The notes under the pieces are model-generated. The model did not search any database and was not told the origin of the DNA. It worked only from the letters and a program-made list of their open reading frames with translations. Positions 21,972 to 33,393 of a DNA stretch of 64,000 nucleotides are shown here, piece after piece. Positions within the stretch are counted from its first letter, which is position 1, and every line of letters starts with the position of its first letter. Position numbers and translations under genes: made by a program. The DNA comes from Saussurea involucrata (lineage: Eukaryota > Streptophyta > Magnoliopsida > Asterales > Asteraceae), in the NCBI GenBank assembly GCA_033807775.1, contig CM066324.1, forward strand, positions 134,717,501 through 134,781,500, in the 5' to 3' direction.

Positions 21972-22088
21972 TGGAGCCCGTGATCGCGGGCTCTATCGCG
22001 GATGTTTGGGGTATTTTTGTAACATGGGAGAGATTTGGGGTATTTCAGTAACACTTGGTTTGACTTAGGGTATTTTAATTAATTTCCC
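21972..22088 (-). repeat. Right terminal inverted repeat of the ULP1 MULE
   Basis: Inverted partner of 6219-6335, ending AATTAATTTCCC directly before TSD TACATTTTA. Confidence 0.85.
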
Positions 22089-22097
22089 TACATTTTA

Positions 22098-22588
22098 TAC
22101 CCTTATAGTTATTGTTATAAGTATTAAATATTATATCGTACATATTATAATATGATTAAATTCAAAAATATTCAATATCGGACTATTTGAAAGAGTATTC
22201 ACACGACGATTATAATTCTGTAATTTGTAAAAAAGAAACATGTATTTTTTGTGTATTTCAGTTAATAGACGATCATGCATGTTAATATAATAAGAGTGTA
22301 AAACAAAAAAAATAGTAAAGATCAAATAAATTATATATAACTAATTATAAAGTTATAGAATGTAATTAATAACTATCTTTACCGCAAAGTTGTCTTAAAC
22401 AATATATTGTCTTTCTTTTTTTAATTAGAAAAAATGTGGTTTCTATAAATACGTAAAATATTTGCGTAAATTTTGGCTATTTTAATTAAGGATTATATTT
22501 AAAATATGGCTATAAAATAAATTAGAGTCGAGAAATGGGATTTTAGGGTTTAATCATGAGAAATTACAAGGCCCAACCGCTCACGTTA
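22098..22588. other. AT-rich flank; remnant of an older inverted-repeat element
   Basis: Positions 22130-22220, inverted, resemble 6070-6170 on the other side of the MULE (ACCATTATAGTCGTATCAGT and GAGCTCAATATTAACTATTT versus their complements). The ULP1 MULE therefore seems to have landed inside an older palindromic element of related type. No gene is visible. Confidence 0.4.
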
Positions 22589-22801
22589 GAGTATCTCCAA
22601 CAACTATGCTATATTTTCTCAAAAATATAGTATCAAAACTCAAAATCTCTAAAAAAAACTTGTTTCCAACTCCAACAGCTATTTTATTTTGAAGATTGTA
22701 GTATTAATTAAAATATTAAAATAATCAATATATTAATAAAATATTATTTTTCTCTCCTTAACCTTTTAATTCAAATGTCTCTTATTGGTGGAAAAAATAA
22801 A

Positions 22802-24156
22802 GGGAATTTAATTAAAATACCCAAAGTTTGATTTTGTTTTACCAAAATACTCATTTTCTCTCTGATTTTACAAAAATACCCATTTTTTTCCGCGAAGAGG
22901 GTCCGCGATCGCGGGCAAGGACCATTTTTGCCATTTTTTGAAACTTTTCACCCCGCGATCGCGGGGGAGTGTCCCGCGGTGGACCAATTTTGATGTTTTT
23001 TGAATGTTTTGATTTGAATTTTGAAGTTTACACTTTCAACCCCTATACTTATTTACTTACTTTACTTTATACATTTACTTTCATAATTTTAATTTTACAT
23101 TTAACACATATAATCGTTTATTAACTAAAATACGTTAAAAAATACGTTTTAATTTTAACAAGTTACACCATTATAATCGTCTCTTCGATACGTTCGAAAT
23201 GAGTCCAATATTGAATTTTTTTGATTTATATATTTTAATATATATCATATACGCTACATAAAAAATATTTTTTATATTTAAAATTCATTTTTTTAACGTA
23301 TTTTCAATTTTGTTTTACACTCCTATCGCATTAACATAATAATCATATATGAACTAATTCATTAAATCGTTTTAAATTATTATTATTTGTATGTGTTTAT
23401 AGATATCGTGAATGACAATAGGACAAGGTTTTACGAGAAGAATATGAAATGGGGTTTTGACAAGTTGGTATCACTGGACTCATTTAAGAATTGTGAAAAT
23501 GAGTATTTGGCGAATGATGATTCATGTGTGTTTGGAGCTGAAGTATTTGCAGTTACAGAGTATGCACAAAAAGATCGATGTCTGTCCATCACAAAGTCTC
23601 CACCAATTTTTAATACTTACACTTGGACCATCGATAATAAAATAAATAAAACGTATTTTAACTATAAGAGTACCATAAATTAAATAATTAACTATAAGAA
23701 TATGAATTTTAAATATAAAAAATATTTTTATATATATTAAAATATATAAATCAAAAAAATTCAATATTGGGCTCATTTCGAACGTATCGAAGAGACGATT
23801 ATAATGGTGTAACTTGTTAAAATTAAAACGTATTTTTTTAACGTATTTTAGTTAATAAACGATTATATGTGTTAAATGTAAAATTAAAATTATGAAATTA
23901 AAAGGTATAAAGTAAACTAAGTAAATAAGTATAGGGGTTGAAAGTGTAAATTTCAAATCAAAAGCACCAAAATTGGTCCACCGCGGGACACTCCCCCGCG
24001 ATCGCGGGGTGAAAAGTTTCAAAAATGGCAAAAATGGTCCTTGCCCGCGATCGCAGACCCTCTTCGCGGAAAAAATGGGTATTTTGGTAAAAACGGGAGA
24101 GAAATGGATATTTTGATAAATCAAAGTCAAACTTTGGGTATTTTAATTAAATTCCC
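22802..24156 (+). mobile_element. Pack-MULE, TSD AAAAATAAA, carrying a MATH-domain exon
   Basis: Long inverted repeats (about 22802-23290 and 23696-24156) start GGGAATTTAATTAAAATACCC. A perfect 9-bp duplication AAAAATAAA (22793-22801, 24157-24165) flanks them. Both arms carry CCCCGCGATCGCGGGG and CCGCGGTGGACCAATTTTG blocks and subterminal sequence shared with the ULP1 MULE, so it is a non-autonomous relative. The loop (about 23290-23695) holds a foreign, more GC-balanced coding fragment. Confidence 0.9.
23405..23683 (+). pseudogene. Captured MATH/TRAF-like domain gene fragment
   Basis: After a possible acceptor (GTTTATAG), an open frame reads through WGFDKLVSLDSFKNCENEYL, CVFGAEVFAV, CLSITKSPP and YTWTIDN. 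These correspond in order to the conserved strands of plant MATH domains (the WGF...L, GYL.DD.C.FGAEVFV, TW.I.NF motifs), which bind partner proteins in ubiquitin-linked adaptors and UBP12-like proteases. The fragment covers about 75 residues; after IDN the frame runs into AT-rich MULE arm sequence and stops at 23681-23683. It is a partial host-gene exon and unlikely to make a functional protein alone. The family call is from recognition of the motifs. Confidence 0.75.
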
Positions 24157-24584
24157 AAAAATAAAATATTATTTCTCTATCATCTTTTCTCAAATTTTAG
24201 CATACAAAAAAATTTCTCCAAATTTGGAGATTTTTCCTTGTTTCTCATCTTTTCTCTATTTTTGTATATAAGATAGCATAGCTGTTGGAACAAAAAATTG
24301 CTAGAATCCCTCTTTTTTTTATTTTAGCATAGCTGTTGGAGATGCTCTCAACCCCTTTAAAGGAATATGATTTCAATGCTAGCTCTCGTAATAGCTACAA
24401 AAAAACATGAATCAGTTGAAGGAAAAGAAAATGATATTCAATCTATCTTTTATAAGAAGTTTTAATTTTATTTTTAAGTGTTAGATTAATTCAATACTTG
24501 TTTATGAAGATTCTGATTTTTTTTCATGCAAGTTTGTTGAGAAGTATGAAAATAAATGAAAGTGATATATGAAAACTAGAATTA

Positions 24585-24871
24585 GGGGTCGTTTACCAAA
24601 TGCTTATCTGGGTAAGCGCTTATCGGTCAAATTTAACACTATCACTTACTTACCGGGTAAGATTATAGTCCGCCAAATCGGTTTTGTATGCAACAATTCA
24701 CCCGGTAAGTGCTAACCGTGGTAAGAGTCATTTCCATCACTTACCAAGGTAAGACTCTCAGTTCTTTAATTCGCTCTTACCGAATAAGATTTTTGGTCTT
24801 TGCCATGTCAATCCGGTAGGTAACGTGACTTGGTAAACGCTTACCCGGGTAAGTGTTTGAAAAACGGACCC
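24585..24871. mobile_element. 287-bp MITE, TSD TTA
   Basis: Ends GGGGTCGTTTACCAAATGCT and, inverted, GGGTCCGTTTTTCAAACACT, followed by matching GGTAAGCG blocks. TTA flanks both sides (24582-24584, 24872-24874). Internally there are many copies of TTACC.GGTAAG in both orientations. PIF/Harbinger-type MITE. Confidence 0.8.
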
Positions 24872-24874
24872 TTA

Positions 24875-25786
24875 TCTATTGCGAACTTGGGTTGTATTTG
24901 TAAAAATAGAAAGTTAATTGCTTCCATGGTCCTAAAATAAGTGTCAGCATTATTATTTTAGTTTATTTTTAAAATAAATGTCCTCTTCTAAAAACAAATG
25001 TTTGTTTTTCCATTTTACCTTTAATTATGAGGTCAATAAAACTTATCTCTCTATAATTAAAGGTAAAATACCTTTAATTTATCGATAAATTTATGTAATA
25101 ACTATACATTCTTAAAATTATACTAACTTTTTTATTGTGAACATAAGAGACTGTTATTCTTTTAAACGAGAGGTATGAGTTTGGACGGGTCCACGTTATA
25201 TATATGTTATTTTTGGCCCAATTTTCCGGTGCGAACCGGGAACCAACTACAAGAGCGCTCCATGTATCTGGCCCATCGTCATGAATGTTATAAAAAGATC
25301 ACGCCAATTATTCAATGATGAATATGGACACGTGGTCTGCTCTCGGTATTTATGTGGTTCCCAACGGAACTTCTCAGTTGAACCACATAAGTTGATAAAC
25401 ATTTAAAAAAACATAAGTTATTTTAAATAAGCAAAATCCCAAGCACCCTCGTATTCACCTAATAAAAAACTAAATACCAGTATATTTTACGTTTTTCTGC
25501 CGATGGAAAAGAAAAGAGCACGGGGTTCCAATTTCTTTGGGAGACCCTCTTGTATATGTATTAGGAATATTACTATGTAAGCAAATTGAATGTTCGATGA
25601 ATTGTTCGTGAAACATCTGATAGGAAGTTTGTTTATGTTCGCTTATTTAATAAATAAATTAACATGAACACATTATTTTATTCATCTAGTTAAATGAACG
25701 AACGTGAACAATGGTCTTATTCGTTCGTGAACATTCCTTCATTTATGATTGTTAATGTCTTTTCATTTATGTTTGTTTACGCTTGT

Positions 25787-25824
<38 letters not shown>

Positions 25825-25836
25825 ATATATATATAT

Positions 25837-25871
<35 letters not shown>

Positions 25872-27216
25872 ATCTCATTCTTTTGTTAACCACTCCATTA
25901 ATGTTAACCATGTTAACTAAGGGGTTGTTTACTTACTTCTTAATGGCTCTTACCGGATAAAAAGCTCTTACCCAAATAAGTGGCATAGTTGTTTACTAAT
26001 TCACTTATACATTAAATGCCTCTTACCGTGCCCAGAGACTTTTTTATACAGTGGCACCATATTTTTTCATATGGTTTTTATCGACATGTATATCGTTTAT
26101 ACCAACGTTCAATATCGACCAATGTGTTTTATAGCCAAATTTCGACATTTCGAGGGATTTTTAAAGTTTTTGTTTTGATTTTAGGGATTTTTAAGTTTTT
26201 TTTTATCGACTTCGAGAGACTTTTTCGGTATTTTTGGTTGATTTTGGGAGATTTTTTTCGGTATTTTTGGTTGATTTCAAGAGTTTTCCGGTATTTTTGG
26301 TTGATTACGAGATACGCTTGCACTTTCAAAAGAATACGGGAGCACCTCCTAAAACGATACAGTTGCATCTATCACGAAACCAATTTTTTTTTTTCCAATA
26401 TCATCCCTGGAGAATCAAGAATAAATAAAGGCATCTCAAAATTTTAATCGTTGCAATTTTGATGAGTATTTTATCACTACTCCAATTTTTACTAGAAATC
26501 CGTGAAACTCACACCATCTATATTTCTACTTTATTATCAATATTTTTCTTATTGCAATAAAACGAGCCTTCTTCTAAAGTACATATTTTTATATAAATGA
26601 TTAATCTTTGTTTTGGTTGAATATTATACCAAGTTTGATAGTGTTTAACAATCATAATATGTTGCTTATAATTTTTTTAGACGGAGCATAGTTTAACTTT
26701 AAAAAAGGGTAATGTTTACAACCCAACAACCGACACATTAATACTTTATCATATACAAGGTTATAATGGTCATTTTTTGTCAGCCAGCGTCAAATTCAAA
26801 GTACTTGGTAAACAGTTGTTTTTCAGACAACACTTATTCCGGACAGAGACGCTTACTCTAGTCAGACCTCTTGTTTCAGACAGCGCTTACCAACATTTGT
26901 TGGTAAAAAGCCCCGAACTATTAGCCAATCATAATCCACTTTGCCTTAAGGTTGCATTCCACACCTACCATTTAAAAGGAGGGTACATTTGGTATTTCAA
27001 TTCAATCATAACCCTTTCCTTATATATCTCTTTTTTAATTTTGGTAGTATTTAATTCTAATTTTTTGTGTTTATCCTTTTATTATAATTCATTAAAAAAA
27101 TCAAGGAATGTATTTAATCATTTTATGGTCGTATAAAATAAAACGTTCTAATATAGTTCATGAAGAAGATACCTTCGAATTTATTTCTTTCCAATCTCTC
27201 AAAAATTTTACTACCC
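24875..27216. other. Intergenic AT-rich sequence with degraded repeats
   Basis: No credible gene. It includes a run of GTTCG/CGAAC phrases (25580-25760), a compound microsatellite (25795-25871), and a phrase at 25921 (GGGGTTGTTTACTTACTT, CTCTTACCGG) that resembles the terminus of the 24585 MITE; a weak inverted counterpart near 26880-26915 (GCGCTTACCAA...AAAGCCCC) suggests an old ~1-kb element. A three-fold GGTATTTTTGGTTGATT repeat lies at 26228-26310. Confidence 0.4.
25795..25871. repeat. (TA)n(GATA)n(GA)n compound microsatellite
   Basis: About 45 bp of TA repeats pass through GATAGATA into a GA run. Confidence 0.95.
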
Positions 27217-27639
27217 GTTTATGAGACCATCCCCATCAACAAACCAAACCAAACTCTTTTTCAATAAAACAAAACCCTTCCATTTAAAAGAAAAATGAAA
27301 TTGAATGCAAACTTTTCGTGCAAACCGTTTGCTGGTGCAAACCAAGTTTGAAGAATATTTTATTAATAAAACAAGATTTTTTAGATAAATTATATAAGTA
27401 GGTGGCAAAATCTAATTGGTTGGTTTAGATTTTATTAGGATAAAACTTATCTGATTAAAAAGATAACTTTAATAAAAAAATTAAAAATTAAAAAATATAC
27501 CAAAACTCATATTTTTCAATTCCCTACAAATAGAGACCAATTTTCACATATTTTCAACACACCAATCTTTCTCTTCATTTCAATACTCTCATCCTCTTGA
27601 AAATTTCAAAGATCTTGATTTTTTTTTAAGTTTTCCTCT

Positions 27640-28541
27640 ATGGATCCAAACCAGCAAAATTTTTGGATTAACTCTCAACATCCTGATAACTCTCAATATA
27701 TCCCTGAAAATGTTCAAACCTCACAAAAAGCCTCAAGAGCCGACCATCCATGGGACACTAAAGAATATATGACTTTAATGCCAGCATGGGTTTTTGTTAG
27801 CGAAGACGCTACTTGTGGCAAAAACCAAAAGAAATGAGCGCTTTTTTCACGAGTGAAAAAATACTATGATGCAACTCGAGAAGAAAATCCAGAAGGAATG
27901 CGCGAAAGGAACGAAAATCAAATGAAAGGTCGTTGGACTCGACTTAACGAAAATGCAAACAAATGGATTGCTGCTTACAAAGAAGCATATCGTCAAAAAA
28001 GAAGTGGAATGAGTATGGCAGATGTTGAGAAAGGAGCTCATGCAATTTATGAGGCGGGTGGGAAAAAGATTTCGGACTTGCTTGTATTTAACCAAGTTAT
28101 GTGTAAACATCCCAAGTGGGAATTAAAGTTAGATCGTGACACAACACGTTCTCGTTCGGAATATGAAGTGGGTTGTGAAGATGGTGGTGGAAGCACGAAA
28201 AGGTCTACTACTACGGAAGAAGAAGACACCGACCAAGAATCTCCAATTGTTGGTGGTTCAACAATTCAGCGTCCTACGGGTAGAGATGTGGCAAAAAAAG
28301 AGGAAAAGGTAAGGCATCACAATCTTCTTCATTTTCTAATGACTTTTCTGCAGAACTTCATGCAATGACGATTACAAGAAACAATGAAGTTGAACTCATG
28401 ACAAAAAAACTGAACTTTGACAAAGAAAAATTTGAAGTCGAACAACACCACAAAAATCTACGTATACTGATGGCGAAAGAACATCTGTCACCGGGAGAGG
28501 AGGCGTTGAAAGAACGTCTTTTGACAATGTTGTATGGATAG
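27640..28541 (+). pseudogene. Harbinger ORF1 (Myb/SANT-like DNA-binding protein), broken
   Basis: ORF1 of plant PIF/Harbinger elements is a trihelix/Myb-like DNA-binding protein that helps transposase recruitment. Here MDPNQQNFW opens the frame, with TLMPAWVFVSEDA and VKKYYDATRE in the DNA-binding region and a charged C-terminal helix ending at TAG 28539-28541. Two lesions: a TGA at 27835-27837 (probably a CGA mutated by C to T) and a missing base in the A7 run near 28286-28292, after which the original frame resumes; total length 902 bp is one short of a multiple of three. It shares orientation with the transposase 350 bp downstream. Confidence 0.8.
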
Positions 28542-30384
28542 TGATATTATGTATTAGTAATTTATTATTCCGTGTATTTTTTTAATTTACGTATTATGTA
28601 TTAGTAATTTAGTATTCCGTGTATTTTTTTTGCAGTTTCCGTATTATGTATTTGTAATTTTAATTAAAATGAATGGTTATGGTTGCTTTGGAAGTTAGCT
28701 GAAGTTCACATGTTATTATCTCTTTATAATGTGTTGTCTCTTTCAACTGAAGTTCACATGTTATTGTCCCCCACTGATGATTCAAACTTTCCTTATATAT
28801 TTGTTGTCTTTCACCATATACTAATTCATACAACCTTCCTCAAACACCCTCAAACATCCTCAAACTTTCCTCAAAAATCTTACTAAAATGTCTCTTAATG
28901 AAAACTATTCATCAGAGTCAGTTGACGAATTTGATGAATGGCAATCACGAGTTGTTGAACAAAACCAACAACTTGATCGCATGGTCGAGGATATGGTTAT
29001 AAACTCATCCAATATGTTCATAGGAGATCAACCTCCAAGAGCAAGAAGAATATATCGTGACAGGCAACGTGAGATGGGTGAAGCGCGTTTGATGGAAGAC
29101 TATTTTGTCGATAATCCAACGTATGATGATGTTATCTTCCGGAGAAGATTTCGAATGAGAAGACCTTTATTTCATCGTATAGTGGATGCTGTTACTGCTA
29201 ATGACGTATATTTTCAACGAAGACCTGATGCCACGGGTAGAAAAAGTCTTTCACCATTGCAAAAATGTACTGGAGCCATGAGGGTGTTGGCTTATGGGAC
29301 ATCAGTTGATGCAGTTGACGAATATTTGAGAATGAGTGGATCCACAACAAGGGAAGCTCTTATCAACTTCATAAATGGAGTCATCTCATGTTTTGGTGAC
29401 GAGTACCTCAGAAAGCCTACCAAAGATGATTTGGCAAGACTACTCTATGTTGGGGATCAACGTGGATTCCCGGGTATAATAGGTAGTATTGACTGCATGC
29501 ATTGGCAATGGAAAAATTGTCCCAGCGCATGGGCAGGACAATATGCTGGAAGAAGTGGAAAACCAACAATCATTTTGGAAGCCGTCGCATCATTTGATTT
29601 ATGGATATGACACGCTTTCTTTGGAACACCAGGTTCGTTAAATGATATTAATGTACTTCACCGATCTCCTATTTTTGATGATATATTAGCAGGTCGAGCA
29701 CCAAAAGTTATATATGTCGTGAATGGTCGCGAAAATGATAGGGCATATTATCTCACTGATGGGATATATCCTGCATAGGCTGCTGTAACACCCTAAAAAA
29801 ATCAGGGCAAATTTAAACCTGAATTAAAAGGGTTTACATAACTAATATCCATAACATAATGTTCTTAACTAGTGAAAATAATAACAATAGTTAATTTACA
29901 TAAACTTGTCGTCACCATAAACTCTTCTTTTATCCCATAACTTCCCTGAGCTCATACCTGGTAAGAAAATGGAGTTTGAAACGATCAGGCTAACGCCTAG
30001 TGAGAACATTCAGTTTCAAAATAAAGCTTTTACATCAATGTAAACAAGGCTTATCAAACCTGACTTACCCTCATCCTCACCATACTCGTACTCGACTCAT
30101 AAGGACGGGAACATACCCGGTCCCATGACTATGACTAACAATCGGGAAGTCATATCATCATATCCTAGAGCTTACTAAGAATCATTATGGATTCTAGCTT
30201 ATCGATCAAGTCTAAGGACTTACATTCAATCCTCATACCTTTTCTTGAAATGGAAACAAAAATAGCATTTATATTGACTATTTCTAATCCACCGAAAACA
30301 CAGGAGAATAACACTTACACTTCGTCTAATTCATATTTCCACATCTCAAATACGAATAGCAATTCTACTTTGCCTAATCCATCT

Positions 30385-31195
30385 TTCAACCTGAATAGCA
30401 ATTATACTATGCCTATTCAACCATTCAACCTGAATAGCAATTATACTATGCCTATTCAATCATTCAACCTGAATAGCAAATATACTATGCATATTCAAAC
30501 ATTCAACCTGAATAGCAAATATACTATGCCTATTCAAACATTCAACCTGAATAGCAAATATACTATGCCTATTCAAACATTCAACCTGAATAGCAAATAT
30601 ACTATGCATATCCAAACATTCCAAGGATACACGGGAATAGCAATTATACCTTGCCTATTCCTCCTTTTCAATTATTAATAGCAATTATACTTTGTCTATT
30701 CAATTATGATATCACGTTCGAGAGCCCACACTACAAATATCCACGGATTCTAGATTAATGCTCAGAGCCACACTACGAATCTCCACGGATTCTAGATTAC
30801 TGCTCATATCCAAGAAATCACAAGTTGCTTTATGCCTATTTCTTGGACTGCAAGTAGAGATTACAAGTTACTTTATGCCTATCTCTGGTCTTCCCATAGA
30901 AATCAGGAATTACAATTTCCTTTATGCCTATTCCTCAATTTCTACACTACGGAGTGAGAATTACAAATTACTTTATGCCTATTCTCCATTTCCGTGTGAA
31001 TGGGAATTACAAGTTACTTTATGCCTATTCCGCATTTCACATCACACTATGAAATAGAAATTACAAGTTCCTTTATGCCTATTTCTCATTTCATAACACC
31101 TTTACGAAATGGGAATTACAAGTTACTTTATGCCTATCCCACATTTCAGGTCAACGGGAATTACAATTTACTTTATGCCTATTCCACGTTACAAT
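30385..31195. repeat. Repeats built on TATGCCTATTC in solo LTR D
   Basis: First about six 39-bp units starting TTCAACCTGAATAGC and carrying ACTATGCCTATTCAA (30385-30620). Then about seven longer, variable units with ATTACAAGTTACTTTATGCC (30835-31190). The common core is TATGCCTATTC. An apparent reading frame across it is a by-product of the 39-bp period. Confidence 0.85.
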
Positions 31196-31231
31196 AAAAA
31201 CAGTGCTTATGGATCCATTACACATTTATTC

Positions 31232-33393
31232 TGTAACGTCCCAAAAATTACAAGGAATTTAAAATTTTAAAAATAATGCATTTCGTTACAATCAAACCAT
31301 AAGTTAACAAATCTCATTACAATAAAAATAAACGTCGTTAATTAAAACCGTCAAATGAAATTTAAGCAGCGGAAAAGTTATATAATTAAATCCCCATTTA
31401 AAAAGTTAAACTTAAACAGCCTTCGCCTTGCGCCCGTGTGTACCGTCATGCCCGACTGCTACTCGCACCTGAAATCATAAGATATTGGGAAGGGGTAAGT
31501 ACGAAGCTTAGTGAATTCCATCACATGCGCATATAGGAATTATATACACATCACCCATATCCGCACATAAGCAACAACATCACAGTTACATAAAACGAGT
31601 AAACATCTACGAGTAATTATGTATCCAACACCTCGGTCCCACCGAGCCCTCGGTCCCACCGAGTTGTAATGTAACACACTCGTCACACCGAGTTTCCACA
31701 ACGTTTCTTTCCACTTCCTCGGTCCCACCGAGCCCTCGGTCCCACCGAGTTGTAATGTAACACACTCGTCACACCGAGTTCCCACAACGTTTCTTTCTAC
31801 TTCCTCGGTCCCACCGAGCCCTCGGTCCCACCGAGCCCTCGGCCCCACCGAGTTGTAATGTAAAACATTTATACTAAGCATTTAAACCAATCAAATATTA
31901 CACACCACAAACAACTAGTTCACACCACAAAGACAGTAGTACATACAAACTACTATGACATGCATACAACCCCTAACTACACAGTGAGAGAACTCACCTT
32001 AAAGCAACGCGAGTATCCGCAACCGCAATCACAAGCCGGCCAACTTCACTCACCTTCTCCCACCTAATTACGTGTTAACAAATGTCAAAGTGACGCCCCA
32101 AACCAAAGCCACGACTACTAACTTCAAAAACACATTTTTCCAGTTTTTACTCTCAACACGCAGGTCTGTTCGGGACCTGTTTAACCCCTTATAAACTGAT
32201 TAAACCAGAAATATTTTTCCATAAACACAAAGTCCCATGTCTTAGGGTTCCAGGGACATATCGCACGCGCTCTAACGATTTTTCTACAATTTATTATGGA
32301 TTTTACAAAACCAACCTGCTGCACAGCGAAAAACAGTACCTTTCAGTACAAAACAGCAGTTTGACACTAGCTATGGTCCGAACTGGTTTTTCCGCAAAAC
32401 ATAAGAAACTTACTAGACTCAGAATGGGAGCTTTTGGCACTGGTTTCACCCCAATACGACGTTCCTATAAAAAGTTATGGCTTTCCCAAAACAGTGGCAG
32501 AAACTGCCAATTTCACATGAAATGACAACAAAGCTTACCATTAAATCTTAACCCATTAAGCCACGACTTAATCACTCAGACCTGTGATTCCAGATGACTT
32601 ATTGATCAAGACTAAATGGGCTGAGCAGCCCGAGCACCACCCTCTGCCACCTCCGGCAGAGGCGGCCGTTGGCGGCGGCGGTGGCTAAGAATTTCCGGCG
32701 AAACCACACCCCAAACACCGCCCATTCCGACTTACCCGCACACACCCACACCCCCGCACACGTGCACACTCCTCCTGCCGCCACCCGGCGGCATGCAGCG
32801 GCGGCCCCACCGCTGGCAGCCGTGGCTGCGGCGGTGGTGGTGGTGGTTTTGTAATCGAAAAGACAACGGGGAAAGAAAACGGGTTAGATTCTTACCTCGA
32901 GACGGCGACGACACGACGGTAACCACACCGAAACCGACAGTGGTTCTCTCACGCCGGCGACCTCCTTCCTCCTCCTCTCCACCCACGCTTCCTCTCTCTC
33001 TCGGTTTCTCTCTCTAACCCTCTCGGTTTCTCTCTCTCTCTCACTTCTCTTTTTCGACCGGCGACTACGAACGGGAAAGGGAGAAAAGGGCCGTAGGGTT
33101 TGGTTTTGTTATTCTTAATCTTTCTTTTTTCCTTGTGAGTCACGGCATCCCCATCAAACAACAAAGAAAATGGGTTTTGGTTTAGGAAAAGCATGGGCCG
33201 AAACTTTGGATAAGTTTTGGCCCTTGACACAAATGGTCCCTCAACTTAAACTTTCTCGCAAGTAACCAAAATTCCGACATTTTTAACGATTAGGTCCAAC
33301 TCGACTAACCCCGTTAACGGAAACCACATTAAATCAATCTTAAAAGAAAAGAATTAATACTAATAAATTACATACCGGGATACGGGCTTTACA
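31232..33393 (-). repeat. 3' LTR of element B (2162 bp)
   Basis: TGTAACGTCCC...GGGCTTTACA on the plus strand. It carries CTCGGTCCCACCGAG repeats near 31630-31860, with one more short unit than the 5' LTR. Nearly identical to 36992-39097. Confidence 0.93.

Larger units (their letters stand above)
6219..22088 (-). mobile_element. MULE with ULP1-like gene (Kaonashi-type), TSD TACATTTTA
   Basis: Both ends start GGGAAATTAATTAAAATACC in inverted orientation, and a perfect 9-bp duplication TACATTTTA (6210-6218 and 22089-22097) flanks the element, diagnostic of the Mutator superfamily. Inside is a multi-exon DUF1985 plus ULP1-protease gene on the minus strand and no MURA transposase, so movement would need a transposase in trans. 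An 8851-bp LTR element (A, 13050-21900) is nested near the right end; without it and its TSD the MULE is about 7.0 kb. ULP1-carrying MULEs (Kaonashi) are known from several plants. Confidence 0.9.
22589..24347. mobile_element. MITE (about 395 bp) split by the Pack-MULE
   Basis: The left end GAGTATCTCCAACAACTATGC matches the inverted right end GCATAGCTGTTGGAGATGCTC. Flanks are TTA on the left and TCA on the right, a slightly decayed 3-bp TSD typical of PIF/Harbinger MITEs. The Pack-MULE (22802-24156) plus its 9-bp TSD accounts for the excess length. Confidence 0.75.

Noticed and set aside
26016..26447. 143-codon frame with Phe/Tyr-rich repeats
   Set aside because: Low-complexity GGTATTTTTGGTTGATT repeats give the apparent frame; no start context or domain.
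30187..30678. 163-codon Asn/Ser-rich frame
   Set aside because: Follows from a 39-bp (13-codon) tandem repeat in solo LTR D; no independent evidence of coding.
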